Origin: Termitomyces sp. T153 | Lineage: Eukaryota; Basidiomycota; Agaricomycetes; Agaricales; Lyophyllaceae | NCBI GenBank assembly: GCA_018296165.2 | Contig: JACKQL020000045.1 | Span: 310,001 to 374,000 of the forward strand | Direction of reading: 5' to 3' | DNA length: 64,000 nt | In this document: positions 56,142 to 64,000 of the stretch, one piece after another | How positions within the stretch are numbered: position 1 is the stretch's first letter | Layout of the letters: the number at the start of each line of letters is the position of its first letter | Made by a program: the position numbers and the translations under genes | The notes under the pieces: generated by a model | Told to the model about the DNA's origin: nothing | The model's database searches: none | The model's input: the letters and a program-made list of their open reading frames with translations, nothing else

Positions 56142-59025
56142 ATGGCAAAAACGGTCCCACAGACGCCTAGACGCTCACAACGCGGCCAAATTCTTGCTGT
56201 TCCATCTCAGGAAGCGGATGATCTTTACCGTAGTTGGTATGGAAAACCACTTTATATTCGACCACTGAACACCAACCTTGACCTCGATCGAGACGACGTC
56301 GAAGCTCAGGAGAATGATACTGACGAGGAACATGAAGAAGACGAGGAATTCGAAACCGTATTTTACAGGGAAATGCGGATGCAGAAGCGAACCACGACGA
56401 CATACAGGAGAGTTGGTAGGGATGCGGAAGGGGAAACGACGATCTATACTATCGGCGATACTGTCCTTGTAGAAACCAACGGAGATTCGTCGGCCCGTAA
56501 GCGCCCCAGTATTGCAGTCATACTTGCGATGTGGGAAGTCAGGAAGAAAGGTTGTAGAGAGGTATCAGATCCCACGAAAATGCGGGTCCGGTTACAATGG
56601 TTTTTACGACCTACAGAGCTGCCTCCATATGGACTCAAACGTGCACACACGAAGGTTATTTTTACGTTGTACTTCCTCCTCTGTCTGAAGCTGATAATGT
56701 CTACTTCAGAACGAGGTTTACTACAAAATCAACGGTCGAGCCACCGGTCGACCACAATCTATTTTGGGACATTGTAATGTTACAAGTAAAACACCCGTTG
56801 AGGTTGATGTCGACAGTGCTCAAACACCAAAAAGGAGGCGACGAACTGGATGGGTATACGAGGTCGACGATGCCGATGGAAATGCCCCGGACTTCTTTTG
56901 TCGGTTAGCCTATCAGGGTGAAGGTGACCATAAAGGATTTTACAATTTCAATTGGGAGAAACATCGTACCGTGGCTAATATCTCAACAACCACTCCACCT
57001 CTGGAGATCGACTTACAATGGGGAAGTGGTTTTATGTGGGAGGTGGAGATACCTCGAGAAGAAAAAGGTTCCTCTTCCAGTCGCAAGCGAGCGAAAGACG
57101 ACGTGATTGAGTCGGGATCGGAGAGCGGTGATGCTACTGACGGTGATTTTGAGGCCCAAAGTGATGATGAGGCGGACGACTCGGAGGGATCCATCGTTGG
57201 AGACAACTCGGACGGGGATGAAAGTGTTTCCAATGTGCCCCGTACTCCTTCCAAGAAGCGAAGAAAGGGACCATCCCTATCTCAGTCTCCTTTCAAGCGG
57301 AGAGCGACAGCTACTGCCACGCCTAGAAAACCCGGGAAAAGGACTATTGTCCACCCGACTCCACATTCTAAAGCTGCGCTTAGGAAACGTGCTAAAGCAA
57401 AGGGAACTATTGAGAAATTTGCCATTCGTCCACAGACGTTGAATTTCGCCGGACAAGATTTATCACATCTTCAGGAAGACCCATGGCTCCGCTCCATGCA
57501 CGTCTTGCATGTTGGTAGTCGCCCGGATGCGCTTCCATGTAGGGAAGAGGAGTTTGAAAGAGTTTTACGCTGTGTTGGAGAGTTACTAGAAGAAGGGAGC
57601 GGCGGTTGTGTTTGTGAGTCCCGAGCTTTTCAATATCAACACCGCTCCACCCGCTGACGCACAGCTCGCAGACATATCAGGGGTTCCAGGAACGGGTAAG
57701 ACTGCAACCGTTCACGCGGTCGTTCGTCAACTAAAGAGGATGGCGGAGAATAGTGTACGTTCATTTTGTGCTGGCCTTATTCGCCATTTTGGCAACTGTT
57801 ATCACAGGAAACAAATCCATTCACCTATGTTGAAATTAATGGACTCAAGATCCCAGAACCACCTGCAGCATACAATGTGCTTTGGGAAAATTTATCGGGC
57901 CAAGACGTGGGACGCATGAGTTCAAAAGAGAGCTTGAAGGCTCTAACGAGATTTTTTAGCGGTGGTACTAGAGGGCCTGAGAGCCATGCATGGTGAGAAC
58001 CAACACCTATCACTCGTATACTCTGAAGTAATGCGGAATTGCAAAGCGTGGTTCTCATGGATGAACTGGATCAACTTGTCACTCCCAAACAGGACGTTAT
58101 CTACAACTTTTTTAACTGGCCGACGCTCTCAGCTAGTAGACTTGTTGTAATCGCTGTCGCCAATACGATGGACCTTCCAGAACGAGTCATGACGGGAAGA
58201 GTTAGAAGTCGCCTTGGTAGATCTCCTTCTACGTACGTTTCAATCAATGAACCTCAACTTATGAATCCTAGGCATGACACGAATCAATTTCTCTCCGTAT
58301 AAAGCATCTCAACTTGAACAAATTGTTCAAGCACGGCTAAAGAGTGTTAAAGACGGCCTAGGTGATGACTCACCGGAGGCCCTGAGCTCAGACGCCATTA
58401 AACTGGCGGCCATGAAAGTCAGTGGTATAAGTGGAGATGCGCGACGCGTACTTGATATCTGCAGGTTCGATATTCCCCAATTTTTCTTTACCCCCCGACC
58501 CTTGATCCCAGCCAATTTCTAGACGTGCAGTTGAAATGGTACATGCAGATCGCCGAACAGCACGGCCTCCTGATGTGAAGGAAGTAATTCGGGTGATGCA
58601 AAATAGCCCTACAGCTGCGTACCTGCGCGAATGTAGTTTCCATGAGCGGATGATGCTCGCTTCATTGATAAAATGTATGAAGCGCGAAGGTGTGCAAGAA
58701 ATCAAGTGGGGAGAAGTAAGCCAAGTCACGTTCATGGTTTCGTCTTATGCTCAACGCGGACGTATAGATTCAACATCAGCATCTTGTCTATATGAATCTT
58801 CTCCCATCCCCGTCTGATCCTACGCGAAAGCCGACGCCTGCCGAGCTGACTATAGTCTTGGACTCTCTCGTCGCCTCCCGTGCGCTGCTTATAGAGGACG
58901 GTCCAGCAGTTTTGCGGAAGCCGGAAGGAGATAGACTTGTCATATTGAATCTAGAGCTAAGCGAAGTCGAACGTGTGTTAAGCGAAGTGGGAGGCACTAA
59001 TTGGAAGAATGTTTTAAACACATGA
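56142..59025 (+). CDS. ORC1: Origin recognition complex subunit 1
   Basis: Eight exons (56142-56654, 56710-57613, 57672-57754, 57808-57992, 58047-58216, 58272-58464, 58523-58715, 58768-59025) give 832 aa. An N-terminal BAH domain ([47 protein letters not shown]) is followed by an acidic/basic linker. The AAA+ module has Walker [14 protein letters not shown], Walker [12 protein letters not shown], sensor-1 [14 protein letters not shown] and the arginine-bearing [18 protein letters not shown]-terminal winged-helix region ends at WKNVLNT. ORC1 binds and hydrolyses ATP within the origin recognition complex and loads the MCM helicase; the BAH domain usually reads nucleosomes. Several frames alternate across introns, which all resolve with consensus sites. 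The gene appears intact. Confidence 0.95.
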
Positions 59026-59599
59026 AAATTTCCTAAAATAGTCCTATGAGCTTTTGTACTACCACTTATTATTCCTTGACCCATGTAACCTTGTTAAAGG
59101 TGTTTTTGTCATACTACTTATATGGGTAACATCAATGGACAGTGGAAGTGATGACGTCATAAAATCCAGGTTTGCTTTGATATTTCTACTCCTTGTGCAC
59201 GAATGTCGTCATCTCTACAAGTATTCATCGACATTCCACGAGCCGTTCTCGAAATTATGCTTCTGATATTGAGCCCAATGTCGATTCCTTGTCAAAACCT
59301 TTCCCATGAACGAAACAGTTTGGTGGGTTTGGTAAGTAAAGAGCATAAGTGATAGCTCCATATCTGTGAACTATACCATGTATATTTGCCAGCTTTGAAC
59401 TGCCCATGAAACCCACAAAGAGCCGTCTATTCATGTCCAAAAAATCAAGGAAACAATGAATCAGCTGTTATCTTGGCCAACTACTGTGCTACGGCCCGGC
59501 AGTATCAAAGCGTTCCTCGAGGTTCGACCAAAGATGCTCTTCTCCAAAGCATTTAAAAGGTCACGTATACGCCTTCCATAATTTACTTCATTCTTCAAC
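59026..59599. other. Intergenic
   Basis: Between ORC1 and the zinc-finger gene, same strand. CATTTAAAAGG near 59551 is a possible TATA element for the downstream gene. Nothing else recognised. Confidence 0.45.
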
Positions 59600-60304
59600 A
59601 TGTTTTCCCTCTGCTCAGAATCGTCCTCTCGGATGGAAATGTTCAGCCACCAGAATCCTTACATCCACTCTCTTGACGTTGCTGAAAAAATTTACTCCCC
59701 ACCTCATTCCAACGATTCAAACAACATTGATATTTTCGACAATCCATTTATTCCGAACTATCCCATCGCATATGTTCCCAGTGATTTCTCACTAAGCATG
59801 TCATCAGAGGGGGGCAGGACGCCAACCAGCGGCATGGATCCCTCTGTTTGGCGGGTGCTTCCAGAATGCGAAGCGACATTTGTTCGGCCAGAAGATCTCG
59901 TTGCACCTTTGAAGGTTACACGAGCGGAATCTCCCTCGACATCTGACTCGGATCATCGTCCACTTCTTTCCCGACTGACGTTGGACGAATTCATGTCTAG
60001 CATGGAAATTTATTGTACTTCTCCTACAACACAAATCACAGCGCACACCAATGGTCAGAGCACTTATCCGAAAACCGGCAATCCAGGACCTATAAGCACT
60101 ACGAAACGTTCGTATGCATGTCCTTTCCCCGACTGCTCGCATGCTTGCAACAACAGAAACGATCTACAACGACATTTGTCGTGCAGGGAGCATAAAGAGC
60201 CTTCTGTTCCCTGCCCGAAACAATGCGGTGCGATGTTCACAAGAAAAGATTCTGCAAAGAGGCATGGGAATTCCTGTACTTCTCGTGCTACAAACCACAT
60301 TTGA
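59600..60304 (+). CDS. C2H2-type zinc-finger protein, putative transcription factor
   Basis: Intronless, 234 aa. An N-terminal acidic/Ser-rich region (about 1-165) with no fold recognised precedes two C-terminal fingers: YACPFPDCSHACNNRNDLQR-H...H (C-x4-C-x12-H-x5-H-like) and CPKQCGAMFTRKDSAKRHGN-SC. The second ends in H-x4-C, a common variant. This layout (disordered N-terminus, fingers at the extreme C-terminus) is common in small basidiomycete regulators. An alternative start is M11 (MEMFSHQN, 59630). It converges on the homogentisate dioxygenase gene with about 200 bp between stops; no regulatory link is implied. Confidence 0.75.
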   Translation: MFSLCSESSSRMEMFSHQNPYIHSLDVAEKIYSPPHSNDSNNIDIFDNPFIPNYPIAYVPSDFSLSMSSEGGRTPTSGMDPSVWRVLPECEATFVRPEDLVAPLKVTRAESPSTSDSDHRPLLSRLTLDEFMSSMEIYCTSPTTQITAHTNGQSTYPKTGNPGPISTTKRSYACPFPDCSHACNNRNDLQRHLSCREHKEPSVPCPKQCGAMFTRKDSAKRHGNSCTSRATNHI

Positions 60305-60502
60305 AACGAAAAACCTTCACATTTCACGGGTACCCCTTACCACCTACATGCCCTATATATACTGATACAAAAGTCACCGAATAGTCATCATAGCATATTT
60401 AGTCACAAGGGGTGAATCTCCATGTGTCGTTGTAGTACAAGTAGCCTGCGGTTCTTCGAGTTTGCGTCACATTTATCGCATGAGAAGTCAAGTTGATCTG
60501 CA
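60305..60502. terminator. Shared 3' intergenic region of convergent genes
   Basis: Only 198 bp separate the stops of the zinc-finger gene (+) and of the homogentisate dioxygenase (-), so both polyadenylation regions must lie here or overlap the neighbour. No specific signal was decisive. Confidence 0.35.
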
Positions 60503-62746
60503 TTAAAAGCGGGTGCCAGAGGCTGGCTTTGACAGGTCAGCAGCTGCGAGTTCAGCTTTAACCTCATCCAGATGTTCCATAAACTGCGCTTTCAAGTCGT
60601 CCCACATCTTAGGTTCGTGCTCTGATACGAAAACATGAATCAAAATGATTGACTTAATGGTCCAAGGAAGATTTACCGTGCAGCTTCCCAGAGTGATGCA
60701 TTGCGTAGTCAGTGATTGTCAACATCATGCTTGTTTCAAACATGAACGCTAGGGTTATGTTGAGAAATAAAGGATGTCCTCTAAGAGAAACATCATACCA
60801 ATGGTCCCTTCGTGAACCCTCATTGGCGCAAGATCTGACTCAGTAGCCTTCTCGAACTCGTCATAGGATACTATACGCAAAAATGAGAGCGAGATTACGA
60901 CAGACATAATCATCAACCGACCTCCATGAGGGCAAAAACCAGTCTCATAGCTTGCACCCCCTTGAAATGAAAACGAGGCCTCAACAACGCTCGAAAGCGG
61001 ACAGAAGAGTGTCTCCTACCGGGTTGGAAGGAGTCGCTTCTTCCTCCATATACTCCATATATCAATCCCATGAACTCCGTTGCCGCGTTACGGTGATAAT
61101 ACTAGGATATGGAATACTGGGTGGCGAATCATCATGACCTAAGCAATGCCAGTGACTTACCGGTGGACGGAACGTCCCATTTGCAACATCCCAACGAGGG
61201 CTGAATATCAGGAAGTCTGCAAGAGGTGCGTTCGGAGTTTTAGATGGTGCTGTGAGGACGCAAAAGATGGATGGGTCGATATGATCTTTAGAGATGCTTC
61301 CGACAGACACGAACTTCTCCATAGCATATTTGTAAGGGGCGTAACTAAGAGATTCGATAGCCCGAGACGAAATATTTTCTTGAATACTTACTTTCCGTGC
61401 CATGCGACTACATCAAATGGCGTATGGTCCTGAGAGCAATTGAAAAGTTTGCCACACAACCTGGACAACGTAAGAGAGATTCTTCAGGGAGTACGGTCCT
61501 ACAGACTTGTAGACAACTAACAGAGAGCACAGATTATAAGATGTCAGGCGCTGTGTAACTAACGAAATACAAGATATACATACTGTTCCATGGACTCTGA
61601 TCAACATCGAAATGGGCGAGCGGATATTCGAAATCCCGCGCGTTAGCGAGACCATTGGCACCCAGAGGCCCGAGATCGGGGAGTACGTAGTGAGAACCAA
61701 AAATCTCTTGAATGTCTTCATTCAGAAGGTCAAGTGGGCGTTATATAAAGAGTAAAAGTGATTCACATCCTCGCGAGGGACCATCAGGCAACATAATCTG
61801 TCCAGTAAGTATTGAATAGACTAGTCATTGGTTAGATGAGGCGCTGACCTTGAATTTGAGACCGCGCTGAATAACAACAAGCTCTCCAGGGCGAGCCATC
61901 AGCCTAACAGGGAAGATATCAGAAGCGTTTGATTGTTCAGCGTTAAAAAGACATACTTTCCAAACTCTGTTTGTATATCCAACCTTCCCAATTGTGGAAG
62001 GATAAGGAAATCACCGTCATTGTTGCAAAACGCCTTGTTTTTCATTGATGTATTGGCAAGATACATATGGATCGCAAGGCCTTCCCTAAATGTGGGATCA
62101 CCATTTCCGGCTAGTGTTTTCAGGCCGTCGACAAAATCGACCGAGATCGTATCTTTGGGAATGTCGAAGGGATACCAAGCGAGTTGTGTAGGACTAGCGT
62201 GGACCTTCGGATTGAGAAGAAGAAAAGTAGATTCAAGCTAGATTGGAAACGAGAATGCATTGATTGTATTTGTAGTCATACTAGATAGGCAGATACATAC
62301 GTCAGGGTTGTCTGGAAGTTTGGTGAATCCTTGATGAGCAACAGAGGGCCGAATACGATACATCCACCTTAAATTTTCTCCATGAATTCGGTGAGTAGTA
62401 ATATTTAAGTGGAAACTCGTACGAGTGAAGACACTGAGCACGAGGCGTGACAAAGGGGGAACCATTCAGCTTCATTTTACATTTTAAGTTTGTCGGCATA
62501 CGATATCTAACTATATAGACTCACCTGTTCTGCATAAAGACCATATTTGCATCGCTGAGGACTGTTTTGATCCCGTGGAAGCGTGTCTGGCCTTCCTGTC
62601 GGTCAGTCGATGGTATGGCGACACCAAAAAGTAAGGACGTACAACGCTTCGCTCGCAAAGGAATTCCCGAAACCCACTTGGTAGCTGTAAGGATCTTGTT
62701 TGGTAGGCTTCGTAGAAAAAGACGTCAACGCAGTTGCCTGTGTCAT
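60503..62746 (-). CDS. hmgA: Homogentisate 1,2-dioxygenase
   Basis: Sixteen exons give 473 aa: 62643-62746, 62525-62591, 62442-62469, 62301-62377, 61957-62237, 61849-61903, 61767-61797, 61584-61715, 61507-61516, 61392-61460, 61161-61344, 61020-61101, 60922-60960, 60799-60870, 60677-60748, 60503-60621. Diagnostic blocks are [144 protein letters not shown] and [11 protein letters not shown]. The His/Glu iron ligands of the family lie in HRN...E. The enzyme opens homogentisate to maleylacetoacetate in tyrosine/phenylalanine catabolism in the cytosol. One exon is only 10 nt and is required for NIVYKLCGKLF. Start at 62746 gives the usual N-terminus. Confidence 0.93.
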
Positions 62747-62802
62747 GTTTGTAAGTGCTGATGCAGTCGGAGGAGGTTCGTTTTTGATCTTCAGCAAGCG
62801 GA

Positions 62803-62817
62803 CGTATATATATATTA
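62803..62817 (-). promoter_or_regulatory. Candidate TATA element upstream of homogentisate dioxygenase
   Basis: An alternating TATATATATA stretch lies about 60 bp upstream of the start codon on the minus strand. Positional evidence only. Confidence 0.3.
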
Positions 62818-62829
62818 ATTTAAGCAGAA

Positions 62830-63500
62830 TGGTCGACCGCAAAAGGAGCCTCTTTCTCTTGATTGCAGTGAAATCTGAAACTTCGTGGAAGCAGAAATAT
62901 CTCCATTTGGCGTTCGAATTATGAGAGACGGTTGGAACCTGAGAAAGCCAAGAGGAGACCGAAAATTACCTACCAAGAGCTCAAATAGTGGATAAGGACA
63001 AGGATAAGGATTCCGGCGTGGTTCGCGAACAAACAGCTGGGGCCCGTACTACATACAACATAGGTCGCGTACCCACGGGCGAGACACTGATGGCTATTAC
63101 CTCGGGACTGCCTATAACTACCGATGGGAGTTGCTAGCACATCCTGCAAAGATGTTACCATATGAAAGACAGGCAGCCGATAGTTCGAGTGAAGATATCG
63201 CTTGATTTGTAGCATTGGGTCGAGTTTCACAGGCAAAAACAGGAGATCAATTTCACAATCTATCTTCCTGTATTATGCGACGGACGCGGGAAAGTGGCTG
63301 CGTGTATGCGACGACTCCCTGGGAATGAAGGTGATGAGTGACCAAGAACCTTCTTTTTTGGATACTTAAGTGTAACGGTAGACCACCTATCAGGGCAGCG
63401 TCAGGCTATACCGTCCATTTATTATAACAACAACCTGTACTCACAGCATAGTCGTAATATAACCAGCGTTGTAACTACAGCATCACCAATTTTCAGTCAA
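62830..63500. other. Upstream intergenic region
   Basis: A minus-strand frame at 62970-63236 lacks an ATG start and recognisable homology. No gene is called. Confidence 0.4.
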
Positions 63501-63511
63501 ATATTTCGCCA

Positions 63512-63590
63512 AATGGGAGAATCGAACCTGTGACCACTATCCCAAAAACAACGATTGATACAACCATAACCAGTTAACCACGGATCCTTG
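63512..63590 (-). other. tRNA-like sequence with pol III A and B boxes (possible SINE head)
   Basis: On the minus strand TGGTTAACTGG (63570-63580) matches the A box and GGTTCGATTC (63519-63528) the B box, 41 nt apart, as in tRNA genes. The expected T-stem and acceptor stem do not pair well, so it is more likely a tRNA-derived SINE or a decayed tRNA gene than a working tRNA. Confidence 0.35.
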
Positions 63591-64000
63591 ATTACAAGAC
63601 AAACTTGTTGTAATAAGGGGAGCAAGCTCCCCTTCAACATATCCCTGGAACCCTAAGCATGTTAACAAAACCTTAACAGAACATTAACAGAACCTAACCA
63701 AACCACTAACTCCCTAACTGTAACTCTAACTGAACACTAACCAGGCTAACCATGTGCTCAACAGGCAGGCCTCATGGGTACATAGGCCTTAATGTGTTGA
63801 GATTATTATTGAGCCTGTTTGTTCAATGGTTGTATTGTGTCTTCCTTCCAATTATGTGTATTGGTATCAAGGTTGTTGGTTCAATTCTCTTTGGTTGATT
63901 TCTTTTTGTCCAGTTCAACATTTGATGCTGTTGACAATTATCACACATGATTGATGTAACAAGCAGTGCTGTAATTACAACTGTGGTTATATCAGGCTTA
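63584..64000. repeat. CpG-free repeat DNA with hairpins and TAAC-rich tract
   Basis: Contains ATTACAA...TTGTAAT (63584-63613 region), a perfect hairpin AAGGGGAGC-AA-GCTCCCCTT (63615-63634) and a degenerate run of CTAAC/TTAACA motifs (63650-63760). No CpG occurs after about 63.6 kb. This is probably the edge of another repeat island that continues beyond the window. Confidence 0.5.

Noticed and set aside
60503..62746. Homogentisate dioxygenase as part of a tyrosine-degradation gene cluster
   Set aside because: No fumarylacetoacetase, maleylacetoacetate isomerase or 4-HPP dioxygenase gene is present in the window; neighbours are ORC1 and a zinc-finger protein.
62970..63236. Minus-strand 88-aa frame upstream of homogentisate dioxygenase
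   Set aside because: It begins at a TTG, has no splice context or homology I recognise, and lies where the promoter is expected.
63650..63770. CTAAC-rich tract considered as telomere or subtelomere
   Set aside because: The units are irregular and do not follow CCCTAA; the window does not end in a tandem telomeric array.

Overview
The window looks like nuclear DNA of a mushroom-forming basidiomycete (Agaricomycetes). Genes are cut by many 45-70 nt GT-AG introns and lie close together on both strands. They include families typical of that group: DUF6533-type membrane proteins, an F-box/LRR-like protein, macrofage-activating-glycoprotein-like secreted proteins and a DUF6729-like transposon-associated protein, alongside conserved eukaryotic genes (GET4, ORC1, homogentisate dioxygenase, an ABHD11-type hydrolase). 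No rRNA gene, canonical tRNA gene or CRISPR array was seen. Exon models were built by hand from splice sites, reading phase and family motifs; where I give a protein length, the exons sum to a multiple of three.

Layout. 0-1.2 kb: CpG-poor repeats (52-bp inverted repeat, 15-bp and 59-bp tandem repeats, nested hairpin). 1.8-6.8 kb: GH17 glucanase (+), GET4 (+) and a one-TM protein (-). 6.8-9.5 kb: mostly intergenic, with one poorly resolved membrane protein (-). 9.6-32.7 kb: a 23-kb transposon island almost without CpG. It holds a degenerate chromodomain Ty3/Gypsy element (10.5-18.0 kb, minus) with a younger nested insertion, a 180-bp tandem duplication, a (GCTT)n microsatellite, a related LTR with a primer-binding-site remnant (19.3-19.8 kb), minisatellites, and a second Gypsy element (about 22.7-31.9 kb, minus) inserted into a DUF6729-like gene remnant. 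32.7-44.8 kb: tandem secreted-protein paralogues (-), a small unknown gene (-), ABHD11-like hydrolase (-), patatin-like phospholipase (-), F-box protein (-) and a cysteine-motif protein of unknown function (+). 45.1-50.6 kb: a second copy of the hairpin repeat, a DUF6533-like membrane protein gene, a psq-type helix-turn-helix fragment and a decayed DUF6533 paralogue. 51.3-63.2 kb: two unknown proteins (-), ORC1 (+), a C2H2 zinc-finger protein (+) and a 16-exon homogentisate 1,2-dioxygenase (-). The last 700 bp return to CpG-poor repeats with a tRNA-like A/B-box pair.

How it fits together. The single-copy genes are housekeeping functions (tail-anchored protein insertion, replication origin licensing, tyrosine catabolism, lipid hydrolysis) without an obvious operon-like or biosynthetic cluster. 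The most informative signals are in the repeats. CpG loss stops sharply at the island edges. At least two catalytic codons of the chromovirus were destroyed by exact CpG-to-CpA changes. An insertion that still has CpGs marks a later event. The chromovirus PBS is the reverse complement of 11 nt inside its own LTR, as expected for Tf1-type self-primed reverse transcription. Among host genes, two very short exons (15 nt and 10 nt) are needed to restore conserved protein sequence.
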